Assembly: GCF_024124825.1 (NCBI RefSeq)
Contig: NZ_JAMXSS010000002.1
Span: 3,348,001 to 3,412,000 of the forward strand
Reading direction: 5' to 3'
Length of the DNA: 64,000 nucleotides
Source: Arthrobacter sp. H16F315
GTDB lineage: Bacteria > Actinomycetota > Actinomycetes > Actinomycetales > Micrococcaceae
Positions 58,300 to 64,000 of the stretch are shown here, in pieces (the first letter of the stretch is position 1; every line of letters starts with the position of its first letter). The notes beneath the pieces are model-generated. The model had not been told where the DNA came from, did no database searches, and was given only the letters and a program-made list of their open reading frames with translations. Made by a program: the position numbers and the translations under genes.

Positions 58300-59171
58300 G
58301 AGGTTCTCCCGAGCAGGCCGGATGGACGGAACAGCAGGACCAACGCCAGGGCGAGCACCACAACGAAGTCGCCGGTGCCGCCGAGATAAAAGTTGGCGAA
58401 CTGTTGCAGGACGGCGACAGCGACGGCGGCGATGGCTGCGCCGGTCAGCGAACCCAGTCCGCCGATCACTGTGACGATGAATGCGAAGATCAGCAGCGAG
58501 CCGCCCAGCATCGGTGAGACGTAGCCAAAGTAGTGCGAGGCCAGGACCCCGCCGAGTCCCGCCGCGGCTCCGCCGATCGTAAAGACGAGGGTAAAGGCCT
58601 TCCGGACATCGATGCCAAGGGCCGTCACCATGGAACGGTTCTCGACGCCGGCGCGGATGATCATGCCGTAGCGGGTGTTTTTCAGGAAGAACACCATGGC
58701 CAGCAGCACCAGGACGGCGGCGACGATGCAGACAAAGCGATCGTTGGGTACCCTGGCGCCGAGGACCTCGGTGGTTTCCTTGAACCACGCAGGTCCCTGG
58801 ATGAACACCGGATCGGTGCCCCAGATTCCGTCAAAGAGGGCGACGGCCGCGAGGGACAGGCCCACCGTAATGAGGACCTGCTCGATGTGCCGCTGGTAGA
58901 GCCTGCGGATCAGGACAAACTCGGTGAAAGCGGCGAAGGCGGCAGCGGCAGCCGCGCCGGCCAGGAGCGAAAGCAGGAATGTTCCCCAGCTATCGGAGCC
59001 GGTCCGCCGGGCGATTTCCCAGCCGGCGAAGGCTCAAAGGGTAAGGAAGGCCCCGTGCGCGAAGTTGAGCACTCCCATCAGCCCATAGATCAGAGACAGT
59101 CCGGCGGCCACGAGGAAGTACAGGGCACCCAGGCCCAGGCCCGTGAAGAGCAAGAGGACAACGGTACTCAC
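58296..59171 (-). CDS. livH: Branched-chain amino acid-type ABC transporter permease LivH (in-frame TGA)
   Basis: 291 codons. The N-terminal part has the permease signature GLSLIYGLMGVLNFAHGAFL; the C-terminal part has KNTRYGMIIRAGVENRSMVT, ALGIDVRK and VIGGLGSLTGAAIAAVAVAV. An in-frame TGA at 59034-59036 interrupts it after FLTL, where relatives carry a glycine or similar residue; GGA to TGA is a single change. Either a base error or a real nonsense mutation. The GTG at 59171 overlaps the livF stop. If the mutation is real, the transporter is dead. Confidence 0.82.
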
Positions 59172-59922
59172 AGGGCGGTCCCCCTCACGGTATGGTCCCG
59201 CGCGGGGCCCTCAGCAGAGACCCCCAGGAGGCGCTGGGTTAGCTCGGCGTCGTCGAGGAATTCCAGGGCCCGGCCGGTGTGGACCACCCTGCCGCCGGAG
59301 AGGACGACGGCACCCTCGGCGAGTTGGCGGACGACGTGCAGGTTCTGCTCGACCAGCAGGATGGGCACGGTCCTGGCGGCTTCGGCGAGCGTCTCGGCAA
59401 CCTCCGAGACAATTTTCGGAGCCAGGCCCTTGGTGGGTTCATCCACCAGCAGGATCTTGTTGGTATTCAGCACGCGCGCGCCAGTGAGACCATTTGCTGC
59501 TGGCCGCCGGAGAGGGTTCCTGCCATTTGCGCGGACCGGGCCAACAGGTCCGGGAAGAGCTCCTCGACGAGCTGGCGCCGGGGTGCGGCGTCCCGCTCGG
59601 CAAGCCGGAGGTTTTCTGCCACGGTGAGTTTGGCAAAGACTTCGCGGTCCTCGGGAACGTAGCCCACCCCGCTGCGGACAATCTTGAACGTTGGTTCCTT
59701 CTCGATCCGTACACCGTCGAGCTCAACGACCCCGGTTCGGTCGATCAGGCCAATGATGGCCTTGATGGTGCTGGTTTTCCCCACACCGTTGCGCCCCAGC
59801 AGGGCGGTGATGCCGGTGGCCGGGACGATGAACGAAACGTCCTCCACGACCTGCTGCCCGGCGATGTGGGCGCTGAGGCCCTGAAGGCAAAGAATCGGGC
59901 GGGGGTCCGCTGCAGTGCTCAT
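59168..59922 (-). CDS. livF: ABC transporter ATP-binding protein LivF (frameshifted)
   Basis: 251 residues when repaired. Walker A is LLGRNGVGKTSTIKAI, the ABC signature TLSGGQQQMVSLARA and Walker B KILLVDEPTKGLAPK. GYVPEDREVFAKLTV before the signature is typical of LivF. The frame breaks in the GC repeat near 59471-59480, between SLARA and VLNTNK; one base is missing. It starts with ATG at 59922, overlapping the livG stop by four bases. Confidence 0.92.
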
Positions 59923-60683
59923 ACGGGTTCTCCAAGATAGGCACTTTGCACTGTCGCGTCGGACATCACGGCCTCCGGACTGTCCAGGGCGAGCAAGCTG
60001 CCATGGTGCATCACCGCCACCCGGTCTACCAGGCCCAGGACCACGTCCATGTGGTGCTCCACCATCATCACGGTGCATCCCCGGTCCCGGTGCAATCCCC
60101 GGATGATGGCCGTGAGCGCCGGGACGTCCCCCGATGCCACCCCGGCCATCGGCTCGTCCAGGAGGACGACGGCGGGATCCGTTGCCAGCAGCACGGCGAT
60201 CTCCACCTTGCGCTTCTCGCCGTGCGAGAGATCGCCGGCCGCCGTCATGAGCTGGCCCGTGAGCCCGACTTCCCCGATGGTCCCGCGCGCAATCCGGGTC
60301 GCTTCGTCGGACGCTGCGGGAAATCGCAGCACGCTGAAACTGCCTCCCAGTTTCGCCTGCGCGGCGAGCCGGACGTTTTCCAGCACGCTGAGACGGGGGA
60401 ACAGGTTGGACGTCTGGAAGGTCCGCCCCAGACCTGCCCTGGCTCTGCGGTGCACGGGCGCGGCCGTGATCTGACGGCCGTTGAGGGTGATGGTGCCCGC
60501 AGTCGGCCGCATCACCCCGGAAATCAGGTTAAACAAGGTCGTTTTGCCGGCCCCGTTGGGGCCGATAACGCCGACCATTTCGCCGGCGCCGACGGCGAAA
60601 CTCACCTGCTGGAGGATGCGCGCACCGCCGATCTGCAGGCCGAGGCCGTCCACCGCCAGGGCGGGCAGGGCTGGGGATTTCAT
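59919..60683 (-). CDS. livG: ABC transporter ATP-binding protein LivG
   Basis: 254 residues. Walker A GPNGAGKTTLFNLISG, signature DLSHGEKRKVEIAVLLATDP, Walker B VVLLDEPMAGVASGD. The LSHGE form of the signature is usual for LivG-type ATPases, and the VHRRARAGLGRTFQTSNLFP segment supports the call. The ATG at 60683 is 91 bases after the livK stop, with a 12-bp hairpin between. An upstream extension of the frame to 60716 has no support. Confidence 0.93.
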   Translation of the reverse strand: MKSPALPALAVDGLGLQIGGARILQQVSFAVGAGEMVGVIGPNGAGKTTLFNLISGVMRPTAGTITLNGRQITAAPVHRRARAGLGRTFQTSNLFPRLSVLENVRLAAQAKLGGSFSVLRFPAASDEATRIARGTIGEVGLTGQLMTAAGDLSHGEKRKVEIAVLLATDPAVVLLDEPMAGVASGDVPALTAIIRGLHRDRGCTVMMVEHHMDVVLGLVDRVAVMHHGSLLALDSPEAVMSDATVQSAYLGEPV

Positions 60684-60733
60684 TCGATTCCTTCGTCTTG
60701 TGCTGGGGCCGGCCACGGTGGTGGCGGCGCAGT

Positions 60734-60768
60734 GCGGCGCTGTGCGTTGCCATGCGGCACAGCGCCGC
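60734..60768 (-). promoter_or_regulatory. Intercistronic hairpin between livK and livG
   Basis: GCGGCGCTGTGC pairs with GCACAGCGCCGC (12 bp, 11-base loop), six bases after the livK stop. No T tract follows. Such hairpins after binding-protein genes are known to protect upstream mRNA and favour excess binding protein. Confidence 0.7.
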
Positions 60769-60774
60769 GAAGGA

Positions 60775-61971
60775 CTACTTCTTTTCCGGCGGGGCGACCG
60801 TGTCGCCCGGGACGACCTTGATCAGCTCAGGAGCCCAGGAACCGCCCGCCTGGACGAGCTTGACCTGGTACATGTCCTGGATCAGTGCGTGGTCTGAAGC
60901 CCGGACGGTTTCCTTGCCTTTGGGTCCGTCGAAGCTGAATCCTTCGAGCGCCTTAACCATGGCGTCGGTGTCGGCGCCGCCTTCCTTGACGGCCTGGGCG
61001 ATCATCTGGCCGGCAACAAAGCCGTCCGGGGTGAAGAGGTCGGCCTTTTGGCCCGCCTTTTCGACGGCGGCGATCATCTTCTTCTCCACGACGGTACCCG
61101 CGGCCCCCGGGAAGTAGTGGTTGAGGAAGCTGATTTTACTGGTCGCCTCGCCGTAGGCGCCGAAGGTCGCTGCGTCGCCGAGGCCGGTGACGATCGGTGC
61201 GGCGTCGAATGCGCCCTGCTGGCTCAGTGTCTGCCACATGGTGCCGGAGGTAGCCCCGGCCCAGGCAACAAAGACCATGTCAGGCTTCGCATCGATGAGC
61301 TGGCGGGCAAACGGCGTGAGCTCCTGGCCTTCCGGAACAAGGACCGGCTCCACTGTGGCCCCCTTGGCCCCGAGGATGGCCTTGACAGCGGCGACGTTGC
61401 CCTGTCCGAAGGCGTTGTCCTGCGCGAAAACCACAACCTTTTTGCCCTTGGTATCGATGAACGAACCGGCTGTGGCCACATCCTGCAGACTTTGCCGGCC
61501 GGACCGGAAGGTGTATTTATTAACGCCTTGGAGGGCATCCGTGGCGGCGGGGCCGGCGATGTAGAGGACTTTGTTCTGCTGCGCCTGCTCGGCCAGTTTC
61601 AACGCAATTCCCGAGGAGACCGTGCCGCCGATGATCTTGTAGCCCTTGCCGATCAGGTCTTTGGCCGCCGTGACGGCTTTGTCCGGATCGCCGCCGTCGT
61701 CCGCGTAGCTGAGGTTGATCTTGGCGCCGTTGACCGTTCCGGTCCCGCCAGTCGCGTAGTCGATGCCGGCTTGGAGGCCCTCATAGTAGGTGGCGCCATA
61801 GGCTGCGAGCGGTCCGGTTTTGGAGTAGATAATGCCGACGTTGACGGGTTCGGCCGACTGGCTGCTGCCCGATTCAGCCGGCGCTGCGGTGCCGGCAGTG
61901 GGCGCGCAGGCGCTGAGGGCCAGCCCGGCGGCCAAAACGGTGGCCATTAGGAACTTCTTTGTATCCTTCAC
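60775..61971 (-). CDS. livK: Branched-chain amino acid-type ABC transporter substrate-binding lipoprotein
   Basis: 398 residues. The signal peptide ends in lipobox LSAC (lipidated Cys22): MKDTKKFLMATVLAAG at the start. The mature part is a type I periplasmic-binding fold (NVGIIYSKTGPLAAYGATYY; VVVFAQDNAFGQGNVAAVKA). It should capture a small ligand outside the cell for LivFGHM. The family accepts amino acids, amides, urea and aromatic acids; the operon's ligase and hydrolase suggest a carboxylic acid or ester rather than leucine. GTG start at 61971 behind AAAGG. First gene of the operon. Confidence 0.92.
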   Translation of the reverse strand: MKDTKKFLMATVLAAGLALSACAPTAGTAAPAESGSSQSAEPVNVGIIYSKTGPLAAYGATYYEGLQAGIDYATGGTGTVNGAKINLSYADDGGDPDKAVTAAKDLIGKGYKIIGGTVSSGIALKLAEQAQQNKVLYIAGPAATDALQGVNKYTFRSGRQSLQDVATAGSFIDTKGKKVVVFAQDNAFGQGNVAAVKAILGAKGATVEPVLVPEGQELTPFARQLIDAKPDMVFVAWAGATSGTMWQTLSQQGAFDAAPIVTGLGDAATFGAYGEATSKISFLNHYFPGAAGTVVEKKMIAAVEKAGQKADLFTPDGFVAGQMIAQAVKEGGADTDAMVKALEGFSFDGPKGKETVRASDHALIQDMYQVKLVQAGGSWAPELIKVVPGDTVAPPEKK

Positions 61972-62110
61972 GGGATGCCTTTCGTTGAGAATCCGGGGAA
62001 TCTGAGCAGGAAATTCGCTGAACCTGAAAGGTGATTCAGATTACAGTTAATCTAGGGCGCAGCTCAGGGCGTGTCAACGGATTTCAAAAACGGCTTTTGT
62101 AACGTAACGG

Positions 62111-62246
62111 CGTCGGGCGCAGTTCAGCATCGGGCACAGGCCGGCGTCGGGCGCAGTTCAGCATCGGGCACAGGCCGGCGTCGTGCGCAGGCCGGCGTCG
62201 GGCACAGTTCAGCGTCGGGCACAGTTCAGCATCGGGCACAGGCCGG
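62111..62246. repeat. Tandem array of eight 17-bp repeats
   Basis: Eight contiguous 17-base copies (62111, 62128, 62145, 62162, 62179, 62196, 62213, 62230) of CRTCGGGCRCAGKYCRG. Two subtypes (ending GTTCAG or GGCCGG) alternate. A VNTR-like array with no spacers; not a CRISPR. Confidence 0.92.
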
Positions 62247-62279
62247 CTTAGGGCAACGGCGGCTCCACGCGGGGATATG

Positions 62280-62313
62280 CCGGGGCTGCGCCTCCTAACC
62301 GAGGCGCAGCCCC
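62280..62313 (-). terminator. Probable terminator after the M16 peptidase gene
   Basis: CGGGGCTGCGCCTC followed by six bases then GAGGCGCAGCCCCG forms a perfect 14-bp stem about 105 bases after the peptidase stop. No T tract is present. Confidence 0.65.
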
Positions 62314-62419
62314 GAAACTCCCCGGGGCAACTCCCCCGGCGCGCGGCCCGCACGCATCCGCGGGGAACGTTTCGAGCGCCCCGGGCGCCCTGCCGGGCGC
62401 CCTGCCGGGCACGGCCCGG

Positions 62420-63766
62420 TTAGAGGCCGAAGGTTTCGTTTTCGTCGAAGGGGCCAACGACCGTGAGGGTCCGTGGCGCAGCCGCGAGTTCGCGGGCGAG
62501 CACCTGGACCTCGTCAGCGGTCACCGCCTTGATCTGGCGAAGCGTCTCGTCGATGTCCTGGTATTCGCCGGAGACCAGTTCGGCACGGCCGAGCCGGGAC
62601 ATCCGTGAGCCGGTGTCTTCCAGTGCCAGCACGATTCCGCCACAGAGCTGCCCCACGGCCTTGCGGAGTTCCTCCTCGGAGATCCCGCCTTCTGCGAGCT
62701 TGTCCAGTTCGGCGCCGAGCAGCTCAACGACCTGCCGGACCTTGGACGGGGTGCAGCCGGCGTACATTCCGAAGTACCCTGCGTCGGCGTAGGAGGAGGC
62801 GAAGGAGTAGGTCGAGTACACCAAGCCGCGCTTCTCCCGGATTTCCTGGAACAGCCTGGAGGACATCCCGCCGCCCAGGACTGCATTGAGCACGCTCATC
62901 ACAAAGCGGCGGTCGTCGGTGGCGACGATGCTGGGGCAGCCCATGATGATGTTGGCCTGTTCCACCGGACGCTTGACCACGTGCAGTCCGGCGGTGCCGG
63001 TGATCGCGGCCCGGTCGGTGGAGCGTCGCTGCACCGGCGCGGCGTCAGGCTCAAGGCTCCAGCCGGCGGAGTGCAGGGCATCCACAACGAGTCCGCAGAC
63101 GACGTTGTGGTCCAGTCCCCCGGCGGCGGTGATAACAAGCTCATCCGGGCGGTAATAGCGGCGGTAGTGGTCCCAGACAGAATCCCGGGCGACGGCACGG
63201 ATGGCGTCGGGGGTACCGCCGATTGGGCGGCCCAACGCGTGGGTACCCAGCACGGCCGCGACAAAGTGTTCGTGGGCGACGTCGGTCGGGTCGTCGCTGT
63301 CCATCGCGATTTCTTCGAGGATAACGTCGCGTTCCTGTTCCATCTCCTGCGGGTCCAGCACGGCACCGGTGATCATGTCCGCGATGACGTCGATCGCCAT
63401 CGGCAGGTCGGTGTCCAGCACGCGGGCAAAATAGCAGGTGCTTTCCTTGGCCGTGGCTGCGTTGGACTCCCCGCCGACCTCATCGAAGGCCGAGGCGATC
63501 TCCAGGGCGGTGCGCCGCTGGGTGCCCTTGAACAGGAGGTGTTCGAGGAAATGGGTGGAGCCGTGCTGCCCGGGCGCCTCGTCGCGGGAGCCCACGCCAA
63601 CCCAGAAGCCGATGGTGGCAGAACGCTGTCCGGGCATCGCCTCGGTCAGCACACGGACACCGCCGGGAAGGACCGACCGCCGCACTTCGGATCCGCCGTC
63701 GGCTCCGTGGATCAGGCTGTCAGCATGCTGGTTCTGCTCAAGCGGCAGGGGTACGACAGTCATCAA
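62420..63766 (-). CDS. M16 family metallopeptidase (processing-peptidase-like)
   Basis: Zinc peptidase of 448 residues. The inverted zinc motif HxxEH is at 72-76 (STHFLEHLLFKGTQ) with a downstream glutamate in RDVILEEIAMDSDD. The C-terminal half carries the matching R/Y segment (REKRGLVYSTYSFASSYADA). Length fits a single bacterial subunit like Bacillus YmxG. It lies directly downstream of pnp, a conserved arrangement. Probably cytoplasmic; substrate unknown. Start ATG at 63766. Confidence 0.93.
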   Translation of the reverse strand: MMTVVPLPLEQNQHADSLIHGADGGSEVRRSVLPGGVRVLTEAMPGQRSATIGFWVGVGSRDEAPGQHGSTHFLEHLLFKGTQRRTALEIASAFDEVGGESNAATAKESTCYFARVLDTDLPMAIDVIADMITGAVLDPQEMEQERDVILEEIAMDSDDPTDVAHEHFVAAVLGTHALGRPIGGTPDAIRAVARDSVWDHYRRYYRPDELVITAAGGLDHNVVCGLVVDALHSAGWSLEPDAAPVQRRSTDRAAITGTAGLHVVKRPVEQANIIMGCPSIVATDDRRFVMSVLNAVLGGGMSSRLFQEIREKRGLVYSTYSFASSYADAGYFGMYAGCTPSKVRQVVELLGAELDKLAEGGISEEELRKAVGQLCGGIVLALEDTGSRMSRLGRAELVSGEYQDIDETLRQIKAVTADEVQVLARELAAAPRTLTVVGPFDENETFGL

Positions 63767-63871
63767 AGCCTTTCAGTAAAAACATCCCAAATCTGCCTGC
63801 CATCGTACCAGCGGGAAATCGGCCGGACGGTACGGCGGCGACGGCGATGTTCTACGCCGCCGTTAACGGCA

Positions 63872-63902
63872 GCGGGGCCGGTGGATAATCCACCGGCCCC
63901 GC
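63872..63902 (-). terminator. Terminator-like hairpin after pnp
   Basis: GCGGGGCCGGTGGA and TCCACCGGCCCCGC form a 14-bp perfect stem with a three-base loop, 18 bases after the stop at 63921. There is no T tract. Confidence 0.75.
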
Positions 63903-63920
63903 CACTTGGGTCAGGAAAGA

Positions 63921-64000
63921 CTACTCTGCGGCCTCGAGGGAGACCTCAGCGTCGTCAGCGTTTCCGGCACCGGCCTCGTCAGCCACAACGGGCGAGAGCG
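63921..64000 (-). CDS. pnp: C-terminal end of a gene, probably polyribonucleotide nucleotidyltransferase
   Basis: The last 26 codons are present: LSPVVADEAGAGNADDAEVS then LEAAE and a TAG at 63921. This acidic Ala/Glu-rich tail fits actinobacterial PNPase, which normally precedes the M16 peptidase gene. No catalytic or RNA-binding part is in the window, so the identity rests on gene order. Confidence 0.55.
   Translation of the reverse strand, partial: LSPVVADEAGAGNADDAEVSLEAAE

Larger units (their letters stand above)
61972..62419. other. Intergenic region upstream of livK with repeat array
   Basis: 448 bases without a gene. It contains the livK leader (61972-62050), the 17-bp repeat array, and a GC-rich tail with an inverted repeat CGGGGCTGCGCCTC/GAGGCGCAGCCCCG at about 62280-62313, a likely terminator for the M16 peptidase gene. 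The livK promoter probably lies in the AT-rich stretch near 62030-62060. Confidence 0.65.

Noticed and set aside
55435..58788. Single 1117-residue protein
   Set aside because: It merges an out-of-frame stretch over livH, then livM, then the ligase; each has its own start signal.
62111..62246. CRISPR array
   Set aside because: Repeats are contiguous 17-mers without spacers, and there are no cas genes.

Overview
The window is about 64 kb of GC-rich actinobacterial chromosome, most probably from Arthrobacter, Pseudarthrobacter or a close Micrococcaceae relative. The evidence is the bifunctional isomerase PriA in the his operon, the actinobacterial regulator ClgR, a DUF3046 gene beside recA, a LysM-type division inhibitor divergent from lexA, and the order lexA / dinG-hflX / dapF-miaA-miaB-recX-recA-DUF3046 / clgR-cinA-pgsA-ftsK-rnj-dapA / dapB / M16 peptidase-pnp. 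It is overwhelmingly core genome. I see no phage, insertion sequence, CRISPR array, tRNA or rRNA gene. Layout: 1-5.2 kb holds the end of an M1 aminopeptidase, a phosphopantetheinyl transferase and pheST. 5.4-14 kb holds a small HExxH membrane protein, a SIMPL protein, an SOS-box radical SAM protein, the three-gene transhydrogenase pntAa-pntAb-pntB, a NUDIX hydrolase, an MFS exporter, a CDF transporter and a GlsB-type stress membrane protein. 14-18 kb holds a TrmH methyltransferase and the infC-rpmI-rplT translation operon, whose infC starts with ATT. 18-24 kb holds an MFS protein, SseB and the his operon hisC-hisB-hisH-(52-aa membrane protein)-priA. 24-38 kb is the SOS, tRNA-modification and recombination block. 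38-48 kb covers envelope, division and lysine/DAP synthesis (pgsA, ftsK, rnj, dapA, dapB). 47.8-53.9 kb is a molybdenum-cofactor cluster (moaE, mog, moaC, moeA, moaA, moaD) around a membrane-anchored sulfite-oxidase-like enzyme. 53.9-62 kb is an eight-gene branched-chain-type ABC transporter/acyl-CoA ligase/TetR/hydrolase operon that looks like an accessory insertion between the Moco block and the conserved M16 peptidase-pnp pair. At least sixteen genes are broken by about seventeen lesions, nearly all one-base gains or losses in short homopolymers, and they include indispensable genes (pheT, and rplT twice). I read this as uncorrected indel error in the source sequence rather than gene decay, so each such gene is given as one CDS across its full span with the lesion noted. 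The most interesting biology is: (1) a set of LexA boxes at lexA/LysM, recA, a radical SAM gene and a truncated DUF222-like gene; (2) the ATT start of infC behind a leader with two competing hairpins; (3) the tightly coupled transporter/ligase operon, whose only two loose junctions each carry a 12-bp hairpin; (4) a 52-residue membrane protein hidden in the his operon; (5) several species-type tandem repeat arrays between genes.
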